Positions 6,119 through 13,835 of a stretch of 16,275 bases of DNA are shown one piece after another (position 1 is the first letter of the stretch; each line of letters begins with the position of its first letter). The DNA lies in the NCBI GenBank assembly GCA_045640565.1, contig JAZUFG010000041.1, positions 1 through 16,275 on the forward strand, given 5' to 3'. The notes below the pieces were generated by a model. The model was given only the letters and a program-made list of their open reading frames with translations. It searched no databases and was not told the DNA's origin. This DNA comes from RGIG3159 sp045640565. Its GTDB lineage: Bacteria; Bacillota; Clostridia; Oscillospirales; Oscillospiraceae. The position numbers were made by a program, and so were the translations under genes.

Positions 6119-7162
6119 CTAATGAAATACCGCTTCCTTCATCATCGTTTGGAAGCTTTCTTCCGGAAGCTCGCAGTGACAGAACAAACGGAAATAACGG
6201 GAGACCTCTTCAAAAAGGTCATAATCTGCATAATCGGGATAGAAAATTTTCCCAAGCCAAAGGAGGCCTAAATAACGCTGAACAGAGGGGGGGAATCCCA
6301 TCCAATTATACGGGATTTCCGGCACCTTGGCATATTGGCCGTCTGCCACTGCTTTCAGTTCTTTGAATGCTGGATCCTGCAGCATTTCCATATCAAAGTC
6401 CGATGAAAGGATCAAATAATCCGGGTTCCAAAGAAGAAGCTGTTCCGGGTCGATCTCACTCCCGAAGGAGGAAGCCGACGGATTATCCAAATCGGCCAGG
6501 TTATTTGCCATCAGGTCAAAAAGCTCTGAATGATAGCTTCCCTTGGGGAGGACACGATTCCCCCGTTCACCGATAAGATAAAGCGCACTGACCTTATTAA
6601 CATGGGCAGACATAGCCTGAAAACGCGCATAGATTTCGTCGCAATAAGAGGCTAATTCCTCCGCTTTCTCTTCTCTGTGAAGGATGCTGCCAAGAAGACG
6701 AAAGCACTCCCCCATGGAGGAAAGATCCGCTGAAATATGAAAAACGGGGATGCCTGTCTGTTCCTGCAGCGTATCCAGCTCTCCGGAAACAGAGGGCTTA
6801 TTTTCCCCTATATCCAGGATCAGATCTGTCCCAATGGCCAAAAGGCTTTCCGGATTCAGGCTTCCCCTACCGCCGTAAAGCTGCCCCAAAATAGGAAGAG
6901 AAGCATATTTTTCCGGCAAAAATCCGGAGGCGGAATCCGGCCAGGGAGAAGAAAGGCCCGCCAGGGCATCCGGACAAAGGGCAAAAACTACCATCTCTGC
7001 CAGCTTTCCCGTGGGAGCAATCTTTTCCGGATTTTCCGGAAGAAAAACTTCCCTGCCCAAGGAATCCCCGGCGGAAGGCAGTTCCCCTCCGGTCGGCGAA
7101 CTGCAGGCCGCCAAAGAAAAAAGCAGAAGCAGAGAAAGAAAATACGCTGTAATCCTTTTCAT
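6119..7162 (-). CDS. Lipoprotein substrate-binding protein of a FecCD-class ABC importer
   Basis: A 347-residue lipoprotein: a basic start (MKRITAYF), a hydrophobic helix and the lipobox LAAC with Cys20, so it should be anchored outside the membrane. The mature part has the peripla_BP_2 pattern: EVFLPENPEKIAPTGKLAEM, LIGTDLILDIGE-like strand, and LLLWNPDYLILSSDF. The C-terminal block YNWMGFPPSVQRYLGLLWL followed by a YP is the form I associate with binding proteins of metal, heme or MolA-like (molybdate/tungstate) importers rather than classical catecholate siderophores; that association is from memory and weak. ATG at 7162 is set by GGGGAGGAG 8 nt upstream and by the promoter just beyond; the earlier in-frame start would lie beyond the promoter. 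It is the first gene of the operon. Confidence 0.88.
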   Translation of the reverse strand: MKRITAYFLSLLLLFSLAACSSPTGGELPSAGDSLGREVFLPENPEKIAPTGKLAEMVVFALCPDALAGLSSPWPDSASGFLPEKYASLPILGQLYGGRGSLNPESLLAIGTDLILDIGENKPSVSGELDTLQEQTGIPVFHISADLSSMGECFRLLGSILHREEKAEELASYCDEIYARFQAMSAHVNKVSALYLIGERGNRVLPKGSYHSELFDLMANNLADLDNPSASSFGSEIDPEQLLLWNPDYLILSSDFDMEMLQDPAFKELKAVADGQYAKVPEIPYNWMGFPPSVQRYLGLLWLGKIFYPDYADYDLFEEVSRYFRLFCHCELPEESFQTMMKEAVFH

Positions 7163-7181
7163 TTTTCGTTCTCCTCCCCAG

Positions 7182-7213
7182 ATAGCGTTATTCTCGCACA
7201 AGAATAACGCTAT
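7182..7213. promoter_or_regulatory. Perfect 13-bp inverted repeat over the importer promoter (operator candidate)
   Basis: ATAGCGTTATTCT (7182-7194) and AGAATAACGCTAT (7201-7213) are exact inverted copies separated by CGCACA. The repeat covers the spacer, the -10 box and the start region of the importer operon promoter, where a dimeric repressor would block polymerase. The transcript would begin within the proximal half, so an RNA hairpin made of both halves is unlikely. It has neither the GATAATGATAATCATTATC form of a Fur box nor any riboswitch-like leader. CGTTAT...ATAACG half sites loosely recall ModE operators. Confidence 0.75.
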
Positions 7214-7218
7214 GTCAA
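7190..7218 (-). promoter_or_regulatory. Promoter of the FecCD-class importer operon
   Basis: On the minus strand a perfect TTGACA (7218-7213) and a 17-base spacer precede GAGAAT (7195-7190), a 4-of-6 match to the -10 consensus. The start would be near 7183, leaving a leader of about 20 nt with the ribosome binding site. The large palindrome covers everything downstream of the -35 box, and its last base is the first base of that box. Confidence 0.65.
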
Positions 7219-7238
7219 GGAGGACTTGTTTTTTCTTC

Positions 7239-7267
7239 TTGCCTCCACCCGGTAAATTCGCTATAAT
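7239..7267 (+). promoter_or_regulatory. Promoter of the HAD phosphatase operon
   Basis: TTGCCT (7239-7244), 17 bases, then a perfect TATAAT (7262-7267). Transcription should start around 7274. This shows that the in-frame GTG at 7268 and ATG at 7274 of the next gene are not its start. It is back to back with the importer promoter, with 20 bases between the two -35 boxes. Confidence 0.72.
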
Positions 7268-7297
7268 GTGCCCATGATAAACACTGTGAGGCAAGCC

Positions 7298-8131
7298 ATG
7301 AAAAAGGACATCAGAATCATCGCATTAGACTTGGATGGGACCCTATTGGACAGCAAAAAAGAGCTGACGGAAGAAAACTATCTGCGTCTCAGTCAGGCAG
7401 CGGCTCAGGGTGCAGAAATCGTTCCCACCACGGGACGCTATTGGGGCCTCATGCCGGAGGTGATCCGGACGCTTCCTTTTCTTCACTACGCCATTACCAT
7501 AAACGGTGCTGCCGTTTTTGACATCCGCAAAAATGAAACCATCGTCAAATCGGAAATTCCCATGGACTCTGCCCGGGATATCATGGCCTATCTGGATCAT
7601 TTTGATGTCATTTACGACTGCTACTCCGGGAATGCCGGTTTCATGACCGCATCTCTTCAGGCAAGGGTCGATGAGTTCACGGACGACCCCCATTACCGAA
7701 AGATGCTGAAAACATTCCGGAAACCCGTTCCCGAGCTAAAGTCCTATATCCTATCCCGAGGTTTGGATATTCAAAAGATTCAGCTGTTTGTGAAAGACCT
7801 GGACCTTCGTACTTTCCTCATGCAGGAGCTCAAAAAGCGTTATCCGGCTGTCTCCGTTTCCTCGGCCTTTAAAAACAATATTGAACTCACGCATCTGCAC
7901 GCCAACAAAGGCGAAGCTCTCATGAAACTGGCCGATTACCTGGGCGTGGACCGCAGTTCCACAATGGCCTGCGGAGATATGCTCAATGACCTCAGCATGA
8001 TTGAAGCTGCCGGTATCGGCGTGGCCATGGGAAACGCAGCTCCGGATGTCAAAGCAAAAGCAGACTATATCACAGAGGACTGCGACCACAGCGGTGTCGG
8101 GAAGGCAATTGCCGAGCTTGTGCTGAGATAA
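7298..8131 (+). CDS. Cof-type HAD-IIB family hydrolase
   Basis: A 277-residue cytosolic phosphatase of the Cof/YidA group. Motif I is ALDLDGTLLD with nucleophile Asp11 and acid Asp13, motif II is the Thr in PTTGR (44-47), motif III is Lys204 in HANKG, and motif IV is GDMLNDLSMIE (Asp227, Asn230, Asp231). The large alpha/beta C2B cap lies between motifs II and III. Such enzymes remove phosphate from sugar phosphates, FMN, pyridoxal phosphate or similar; specificity cannot be told from sequence. ATG at 7298 is chosen because GAGG lies 6 nt upstream and the promoter excludes earlier starts. A membrane protein gene follows after 35 nt, probably in the same transcript. Confidence 0.92.
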   Translation: MKKDIRIIALDLDGTLLDSKKELTEENYLRLSQAAAQGAEIVPTTGRYWGLMPEVIRTLPFLHYAITINGAAVFDIRKNETIVKSEIPMDSARDIMAYLDHFDVIYDCYSGNAGFMTASLQARVDEFTDDPHYRKMLKTFRKPVPELKSYILSRGLDIQKIQLFVKDLDLRTFLMQELKKRYPAVSVSSAFKNNIELTHLHANKGEALMKLADYLGVDRSSTMACGDMLNDLSMIEAAGIGVAMGNAAPDVKAKADYITEDCDHSGVGKAIAELVLR

Positions 8132-8166
8132 TAGGCGGCCATTTGGGAAAACAGCAGGAGGATATC

Positions 8167-8868
8167 ATGAAGAAAAAAACGATGCCTACTGAGCTTTGCT
8201 ACATTCTGGGACTGCTGATCATAGCTATCAGCGTGTGTCTCATGGAAAAAGCCGATTTCGGTGTTTCCATGGTAGTTGCACCGGCCTATGTGATCTATAG
8301 AAAGCTTTCCCTGCTCCTTCCCTGGTTTACCTTCGGAATGGCAGAATACCTGACGCAGGAGATCCTTCTCTTTCTCCTTATTTTCATCCTGCGGCATGCG
8401 CAGATCAGCTACCTTCTTTCCTTCCTGACAGCAGTAATATACGGGCTAATCCTGGACGGATGCATGGCTCTGACTGCCTTCCTCCCCTGCAATTTTCTTT
8501 GGCAGAGAATTCTCTATTTCCTTCTCGGCGCGCCCCTGGGGGCCGCAGGCGTTTCCCTAATTTTCCACAGCTATCTTTCTCCGGAGGTCTATGAGCTCTT
8601 CGTAAAAGAAATATCCCGCTTTCATCATTTTGACATTCACAAAGTCAAAACCGTTTATGATATTTGCAGCGCTGTCTCCGCTTTCATTCTGAGTATCATT
8701 TTCTTCGGCTTCGGTGAATTTGTGGGAATCAATTTCGGCACTGTTATCTGCGCTCTGGCCAACGGCTGGCTGATCTCCCGTTTTACCGTCATCTATGAGA
8801 AAACATTTGAATTTAAGGATTTTCTGCCCTGGCGGGATTTCTTCCTCAAGGGAGAAAAAGAAATCTAA
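8167..8868 (+). CDS. YczE/YitT-like (DUF6198) integral membrane protein
   Basis: A 233-residue membrane protein with about five to six hydrophobic helices: residues about 10-25, 33-48, 62-77, 80-100, 108-128 and 166-210. The segment YELFVKEISRFHHF, then KVKTVYDICSAVSAFILS, resembles the late block of YczE/DUF6198 proteins ('ElLvk.la......k.k..fDi...v.alilS'), and is followed by GINFGTVICALANGWLI, as in that family. Its molecular role is unknown; it may be a transporter or a sensor-linked membrane protein. AGGAGG lies 5 nt before the ATG. It is the second gene after the HAD phosphatase, and a terminator follows 22 bases after the stop. The family call is from motif memory and moderately firm. 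Confidence 0.75.
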   Translation: MKKKTMPTELCYILGLLIIAISVCLMEKADFGVSMVVAPAYVIYRKLSLLLPWFTFGMAEYLTQEILLFLLIFILRHAQISYLLSFLTAVIYGLILDGCMALTAFLPCNFLWQRILYFLLGAPLGAAGVSLIFHSYLSPEVYELFVKEISRFHHFDIHKVKTVYDICSAVSAFILSIIFFGFGEFVGINFGTVICALANGWLISRFTVIYEKTFEFKDFLPWRDFFLKGEKEI

Positions 8869-8890
8869 GTCAGCAAATACAGACATTGAA

Positions 8891-8920
8891 AAGCCCCCGA
8901 CTTACCACAGTCGGGGGCTT
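8891..8920. terminator. Bidirectional terminator between convergent operons
   Basis: AAGCCCCCGACT (8891-8902) and AGTCGGGGGCTT (8909-8920) form a perfect 12-bp stem with a 6-base loop. On the minus strand it is followed by TTTTCAATG, on the plus strand by CTTGCTGTTCC. It closes the membrane-protein gene on one side and the Na/Pi transporter operon on the other. Confidence 0.9.
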
Positions 8921-8937
8921 CTTGCTGTTCCGAAAAA

Positions 8938-10731
8938 CTACCTGCATTCCTGCAGCATGGCAAAATATTCATCATGGACTTTGCTGTAGGTCTTGTTAAA
9001 GCTTTCATCCGTTCCATCATGGAGACGAACGATGTAATCATGCGATTTTCCTGCCAATTCCGGGTTTGCACGAATCACCGTGGCCATGCCGATATTGGAA
9101 CAGATGTCGGAAACCATGCTCAGTTCCATAAGTAAATTCAGATAATCATTATCCTCATACACATTGCAGACGCCCCTGCGCATGCGGTCCAAATGATTCT
9201 CTTTCAGAACCTCCGTCAGATCATCCACGACCTGTTCCATAGGCTCAATCCTATCTGCCGCTTCCACATCGCGCCGGCGGAAAGCCCTCTCTGCATAGTG
9301 AAGCGTCCTGCCCAGGAGGGTAACCAGCACAGCCAATTCATTCAATGCAAGATCTGAGAAGTGCAGATCCTTCTGATTCAGGTCTGAAGCAGTCTCCGCG
9401 ATCTTCATAGCCCGGTCTCCCAGGCGCTCAAACTCCGAAACAGCCTTATAGTAATGGTTTAAAATCTGAACATGCAATTCAGCGGAAAGGTGCGGCGAAA
9501 GCTGAACAAGATACTTGGAAACCTTGTCCGCCATATCGTCAATGCGGTCCTCTTCCGTCCGGATCTCCGCCATAACCTTTTCATCATAGAGAGAAACCAA
9601 ACCGACAGCGCGGGAAAAATTCATCCGGGAAGCCCGATACATCAGCATCAAAACATCATAAACACTGCGCAGCGCCAAAGCAGGAGTGGAGAAAAAGACC
9701 GGACTCATGGCTTCCAACTTCTCTGCGTAAGGATTTGCGGGGACGGGCTCATCCTTCACGATCTTTCTTGCCAGTTTCTCATAGGTTCCCAAAAGGGGGA
9801 AAAGGAGGATCGAGCAGCCGAGGTTGAAAACCGTATTGGTGTTGGCGATTCCGCCGGAACTGATCGGTGCCGCCCAAAAACCGTCCAGGATACCAAAAGC
9901 GTGCAGAACCGTCACAAAAAGAAATACAAGGACCGTCTCCGAAAGGTTGAAAAGGATGTTGACAATACCAACTCTCCTCGGTTCCGCTTTTGCGCCGATG
10001 GAGCAGACAATGGCAGTGGTGACGCAGTCTCCCAAATAGATGCCGACCACAACGGCATATATCGCCTTGAAGGTCAACTGTCCCGTCATGGCAAATGCCT
10101 GCAGAATTCCGATTGTTGCTGAGGAAGACTGCAGGATAAAGGCCACACCTGCGCCGGTCACATAGCCCAGAAACGGATTGTTCCCCAAACCGGAGAAAAG
10201 CGCATTAAAGACGCCGCTATCCGAAAGGGCGCTCACTGCTCCGGTCATGTTCAGCAGGCCGGAGAATAGAATGCCAAAGCCCATGGCAATGGAGCCGATG
10301 GTTTCCGAATTATTGAAGTGGACAAACATGATCAGGATAATGCCGATAATCAGGGCAATCGGCGCCAAAGTTGAGGGCTTGAAGACCTGAAGCCAGGAGT
10401 TTCCCCCATCCACATCCAAAAGCCGGATAATCTGGCCTGTCACCGTTGTGCCTACATTGGCACCGACAATAATGCCCAAAGACTGATGGAGTGTCAAAAT
10501 TCCCGCTGCCACCAAACCGGAGGTGATGACAATCGTAGCCGTTGACGACTGAATCAGGGCCGTGACGCCAAGTCCCAAAAGGAAAGCTTTAAAGGAATTG
10601 TTGGTCACATGTTCCATGATCTGCTTCAGTGTGCCGGAAGAGCCTTCTTTCAGGCCGTTCCCCATAAGACGCATACCGTAAAGGAACATGGCAAGACCGC
10701 CGAAAAGGGTAATCACATTAAAAATTGACAT
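8938..10731 (-). CDS. Na/Pi cotransporter with C-terminal PhoU domain (NptA-like)
   Basis: A 597-residue membrane protein. The first half holds two repeats of the Na/Pi-cotransporter (SLC34-like) unit, each with the substrate motif: QSSTATIVIT at 61-70 and QSSSATIGIL at 201-210. Between them lie GANVGTTVTGQI and further helices. From about residue 340 the protein is soluble and helical, with the heptad-like 'YYKAVSEFERLGDRAMKIAETA' pattern of PhoU. The family imports or exports phosphate with Na+, and the PhoU half probably gates it. I chose ATG at 10731 because GGGTGG lies 5 nt upstream; a GTG three codons earlier (10740) is also possible. It is the last gene of the operon, 54 nt after the phosphomutase, with no clear promoter in the gap. 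Function is known only by family. Confidence 0.93.
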   Translation of the reverse strand: MSIFNVITLFGGLAMFLYGMRLMGNGLKEGSSGTLKQIMEHVTNNSFKAFLLGLGVTALIQSSTATIVITSGLVAAGILTLHQSLGIIVGANVGTTVTGQIIRLLDVDGGNSWLQVFKPSTLAPIALIIGIILIMFVHFNNSETIGSIAMGFGILFSGLLNMTGAVSALSDSGVFNALFSGLGNNPFLGYVTGAGVAFILQSSSATIGILQAFAMTGQLTFKAIYAVVVGIYLGDCVTTAIVCSIGAKAEPRRVGIVNILFNLSETVLVFLFVTVLHAFGILDGFWAAPISSGGIANTNTVFNLGCSILLFPLLGTYEKLARKIVKDEPVPANPYAEKLEAMSPVFFSTPALALRSVYDVLMLMYRASRMNFSRAVGLVSLYDEKVMAEIRTEEDRIDDMADKVSKYLVQLSPHLSAELHVQILNHYYKAVSEFERLGDRAMKIAETASDLNQKDLHFSDLALNELAVLVTLLGRTLHYAERAFRRRDVEAADRIEPMEQVVDDLTEVLKENHLDRMRRGVCNVYEDNDYLNLLMELSMVSDICSNIGMATVIRANPELAGKSHDYIVRLHDGTDESFNKTYSKVHDEYFAMLQECR

Positions 10732-10785
10732 ATTGTCCACCCAATCATGCCGTTTTCAACGCAGAAATAGAATCAAAAGAGAAAA

Positions 10786-12447
10786 TCAGAAAAACCGAGA
10801 CCGGAAAAAACTTTCCAGCCTGGAGACCATGGCATCGCTCTCTGCAGGGCTTTTGCCGGAAGCGGAGAGATAAATCTTGAGCTTCGGCTCCGTTCCGGAG
10901 GGACGCACCGTAACCACAGTTCCGCCCTCCAATTCATATTGGACCACATTGGACTTGGGCAGGCCGGTTTCATCCAGCTTGTAGTCTGTCTTCTTTTGGA
11001 CGGGAATTCCCGCGATCTCCCGATAAGGATCTGCATGCTGCCCGTCCATGATCTTCTGCATTTTTTCAAAACCGGCTTGACCTTCAAACACGAAACTCAG
11101 AATCTTATCCGAATAATAGCCAAAACGCTTTTGAATCTCTTCCAGGCCGTCCAGAACACTCTTGCCTCTGGACTTGTACCAGGCAAACATCTCGCAAATG
11201 AGGAGGGATGCATTGACGGCATCCTTATCCCGGATCTGAGGACAAGTCAAATAGCCATAGCTCTCTTCGTATCCCAAAAGGAAGCGCTTCTCCTGCCCTG
11301 CTTCTTCCAGCCCGTGGATAACTTCACCGATATACTTGAACCCCGTGAGGACATTGCGAAGCTCTACGCCGTAGCCTCTGCAGACATTCTCTGCCAATTT
11401 CGTAGTAACCACCGTCTTGACAGCCACAGGATCGGCAGGCAATTTCTTGACTCTGCAAAGGAAATCAATCAAAAGAACACCCATCTGGTTGCCAGAAATT
11501 AGGGTCGTGACTCCGTCCTTACGGACTGCTGTACCGACCCGGTCACAGTCCGGATCCGTTGCCAAAACGAACTCTGCGCCGATCTCCTCTGCCTTCTTCA
11601 GGGCAAGCTCCAAGGCCTCTTTGATTTCCGGATTCGGGTACGGGCAGGTCGGGAAACGACCATCCGGCCTTTCCTGCTCCGGAGGAATGGTAATATTGGT
11701 AAATCCGTGCTCTGAAAGGCAGCGGGGAACGCAGGAGATCCCGGCGCCATTCAAGGGCGTATAGACAATTTTCAAATCCCGGGAAATATCCTTCGGCAGC
11801 ACAGATTGGGAATCAATAGCATCCAGATAAGCCCGGACCGTGTCTTCCCCGATATAGCTGACCAATCCCTGCTTAAGCGCTTCCTCCAAAGGCATGCGCT
11901 TCACATCTAGGAAGGGATCCACTTTCCCCATTTCACTGAGGATCCTGCCGGCAGCAAGTTCCGTGATCTGGCATCCGTCCGGACCGTAGACCTTATAGCC
12001 ATTATATTTGGATGGATTGTGGCTGGCCGTAACATTGATGCCCGCAGAGGACGCAAGATGGCGGACCGCAAAGCTGAGAGTCGGAGTGGGCATAAGCTGG
12101 GGATAGATATGGGCATGAATCCCGTTCCCCGCCATGATCTCCGCGCTGAGCTCTGCAAACTCCTTGGAAAGAATGCGGCTGTCATAGGCAATGGAGACCG
12201 AGGGAGCTTCTTCCTGGGATTTGAGATAATTGGCCAAGCCCTGGGCCGCCCGACCTACCACATAGACATTCATGCGGTTGCTTCCGGCACCCAAAACACC
12301 CCGAAGGCCGGCAGTCCCGAACTCCAGATCCCGGTAGAAGGCATCATTCATAGCTTCCGGATCGTCGGCCATGGCCTCCAGTTCTTTTTTCAGGTCCGGG
12401 TCTGAAACGGAGCGGCACCAAAGCTGATATCGAGAAAGAACATCCAT
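10786..12447 (-). CDS. Phosphoglucomutase/phosphomannomutase family (alpha-phosphohexomutase)
   Basis: A 553-residue cytosolic enzyme that interconverts sugar 1- and 6-phosphates, most likely glucose (PgcA-type), possibly mannose or pentose. Domain 1 has the phosphoserine loop NVTASHNPSKYNGYKVYG (Ser142), domain 2 the Mg2+ loop DPDCDR (298-303), domain 3 the sugar-binding GYEESYGY (392-399), and domain 4 the phosphate-binding RPSGTEPK (515-522). All four catalytic loops are intact and the length is that of the ~550-residue Firmicute type. The start at 12447 has only a weak site, so translation may rely on coupling to the upstream gene, which ends 19 nt earlier. It sits between a nucleotidyltransferase and a phosphate transporter and probably supplies hexose 1-phosphate to the former. 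Confidence 0.95.
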   Translation of the reverse strand: MDVLSRYQLWCRSVSDPDLKKELEAMADDPEAMNDAFYRDLEFGTAGLRGVLGAGSNRMNVYVVGRAAQGLANYLKSQEEAPSVSIAYDSRILSKEFAELSAEIMAGNGIHAHIYPQLMPTPTLSFAVRHLASSAGINVTASHNPSKYNGYKVYGPDGCQITELAAGRILSEMGKVDPFLDVKRMPLEEALKQGLVSYIGEDTVRAYLDAIDSQSVLPKDISRDLKIVYTPLNGAGISCVPRCLSEHGFTNITIPPEQERPDGRFPTCPYPNPEIKEALELALKKAEEIGAEFVLATDPDCDRVGTAVRKDGVTTLISGNQMGVLLIDFLCRVKKLPADPVAVKTVVTTKLAENVCRGYGVELRNVLTGFKYIGEVIHGLEEAGQEKRFLLGYEESYGYLTCPQIRDKDAVNASLLICEMFAWYKSRGKSVLDGLEEIQKRFGYYSDKILSFVFEGQAGFEKMQKIMDGQHADPYREIAGIPVQKKTDYKLDETGLPKSNVVQYELEGGTVVTVRPSGTEPKLKIYLSASGKSPAESDAMVSRLESFFRSRFF

Positions 12448-12466
12448 AGAAACACAACCTTAAAAA

Positions 12467-13372
12467 TTAATAGAGAGAGGCAGGATAGGCGCCCTCTTCC
12501 GCCAGTTTTCTGAGAGAGGCCTCCACTAGAGGCTTATCCTCCGCATAGGTCACGCCAAACCAGCTGTCATCAGAGGTCAGACAGCGAACCGTAATCGCAC
12601 CGGCCTTGATACGGGTATCCACCACGGAGGGCAGAAGGTATTCCCCTTTTGCCAAGTCGCCGCTCTCCAGGAAAGCCCGGAAGCCGTCCTCCAGGCAGTC
12701 CAGGAACTCGGGAGTGAAACCCCAGAAGTTCATGGAAACGGGATTTTCCGAATCCAGCTTGACACCGTTTGCAGCAGCCCCTTCCGGAGTCTTCAAAATA
12801 TCATGGGTCTCCACCACATCGGTAAGATATCCTTCGGCACTGACTTTGCAGAGTCCTCTTGTAACAGTCCCGAAATCGGAAAGGGTGTTTTTCAGAATAA
12901 AGCCTGCCATGCAGCAGCGTTCTGCCTTCCCGGCATTTTCCAAAAGATAATCATGGACCAGACGGAAGGCCTTTTTGCCATAATAGTCATCTGCGTTGAT
13001 AACGGCAAAAGGAACTTTCACAGTACCCCGGCAGGCAAGGACCGCCTGTCCGGTGCCCCAGGGCTTGCTGCGGAGGGAAGCCAGAGCTTCTCCGTCAAAG
13101 CCTTCCGGAACATTAGAAAGCTCCTGATAGACATATTTGACATTTTCTTCGCCGATCTTCCCTGCTACCTGATTGCCGACGGCCTCCCGCATCAAAGGCT
13201 CCAGCTCCCGGCGAATGACGAAAACGATTTCATCAAAGCCCGCTTCAAGGGCATCATGGATGGAATAATCGATGATCTTTTCCCCATTGGGTCCAAGGGA
13301 GGTCAGCTGTTTAATACCTTTTCCAAAGCGGCTGCCAATACCGGCTGCCATAATAACAAGCGCTGTTTTCAT
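12467..13372 (-). CDS. Sugar-phosphate nucleotidyltransferase (NTP_transferase family)
   Basis: A 301-residue GT-A fold nucleotidyltransferase. The N-terminal MAAGIGSRFGKGIKQL (8-23) is the nucleotide-binding signature of the family, and NADD (126-129) in the strand after PFAVI matches the metal-binding site. WGTGQAVLA (105-113) is the further block common to such enzymes. It is not the classical GalU type, whose signature is AGxGTRFLPATK, nor clearly RfbA or GlmU; the G-x-K-Q ending suggests a relative of other nucleotidyltransferases that act on sugar 1-phosphates. GAGG lies 9 nt before the ATG. The gene precedes the phosphomutase by 19 nt in the operon, which supports a joint role in making a nucleotide sugar for envelope polymers. 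Exact substrate unknown. Confidence 0.87.
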   Translation of the reverse strand: MKTALVIMAAGIGSRFGKGIKQLTSLGPNGEKIIDYSIHDALEAGFDEIVFVIRRELEPLMREAVGNQVAGKIGEENVKYVYQELSNVPEGFDGEALASLRSKPWGTGQAVLACRGTVKVPFAVINADDYYGKKAFRLVHDYLLENAGKAERCCMAGFILKNTLSDFGTVTRGLCKVSAEGYLTDVVETHDILKTPEGAAANGVKLDSENPVSMNFWGFTPEFLDCLEDGFRAFLESGDLAKGEYLLPSVVDTRIKAGAITVRCLTSDDSWFGVTYAEDKPLVEASLRKLAEEGAYPASLY

Positions 13373-13403
13373 AAAATATATCCTCGATTCAAAAATAATT
13401 TAC

Positions 13404-13811
13404 CTATTCATTCCGGAGAACTTTACAGTCCTCTTCCGTGAGCCCGTCCGGAGCGAGGTCCGCATCTCCTGCTGCCCTAGCATGCAAATCGGAAATCCTA
13501 TCCCTCACGGTCAGGATTCCCTGTTTGGCAGCGGAAATCCTGCAGCGAAGCAGCTTTTCTTTTTCCCGGTCAATGGGGCAGCCGCCGGAATAGCTTTCAT
13601 AGTAGAGGCGGCCCAACTCCCCCTCGGCTTCCTTGATCTCGGACCATTTTCCGAAGATTCCTGCTCTTGCTTTCATCAAAGAGCAGAAAGCCGTGAGTTT
13701 TTTTACCCTGGTCTGTGCAAAACTCAATGGAATCCTCCAGGCTGTGTTTCCCCGGGATCTCTTCGGGTTCTTCTGCCTTTTCCCTTTGCAAATAAGGCTC
13801 TTCTTTTTCAT
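13404..13811 (-). CDS. Small helical protein, unknown; reading frame doubtful (possible frameshifts)
   Basis: I do not recognise this as a named family. The open frame of 135 residues starts at an ATG with GAGGG 6 nt upstream. Its second half is convincing: GKWSEIKEAEGELGRLYYESY then paired-helix segments with two Cys, resembling the coiled-coil part of small Firmicute proteins with 'eLGkLYYe'. Its first 35 or so codons look wrong: very basic, with rare AGG, AGA and CCA codons. The frame shifted by one base reads HEKEEPYLQREKAEEPEE then SLEDSIEFCTDQGKK, with ordinary codons. The switch between frames could lie at an A7 run (13698-13704) and a second at an A5 run just after the ATG (13804-13808). 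One inserted and one deleted A would repair it. Otherwise it is a decayed gene or a sequence error. It heads the nucleotidyltransferase operon. Confidence 0.5.
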   Translation of the reverse strand: MKKKSLICKGKRQKNPKRSRGNTAWRIPLSFAQTRVKKLTAFCSLMKARAGIFGKWSEIKEAEGELGRLYYESYSGGCPIDREKEKLLRCRISAAKQGILTVRDRISDLHARAAGDADLAPDGLTEEDCKVLRNE

Positions 13812-13835
13812 GACTCGCCCTCTTTCTCCGGACAA

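Noticed and set aside
7182..7213. Fur box reading of the importer palindrome
   Set aside because: The half sites (ATAGCGTTATTCT) do not resemble the GATAATGAT-type Fur consensus.
7163..7297. Possible cobalamin or Moco riboswitch before the importer operon
   Set aside because: The leader from the predicted start to the ATG is only about 20 nt, too short for any riboswitch; the palindrome fits a DNA operator.
9472..10122. 216-codon plus-strand open frame inside the Na/Pi transporter gene
   Set aside because: Antisense shadow; the minus-strand protein carries clear Na/Pi and PhoU motifs throughout.
13804..13808. Programmed -1 then +1 ribosomal frameshifting in the small gene
   Set aside because: It would need two opposite events in one short gene, with no stimulatory structure seen; sequence error or decay is simpler.
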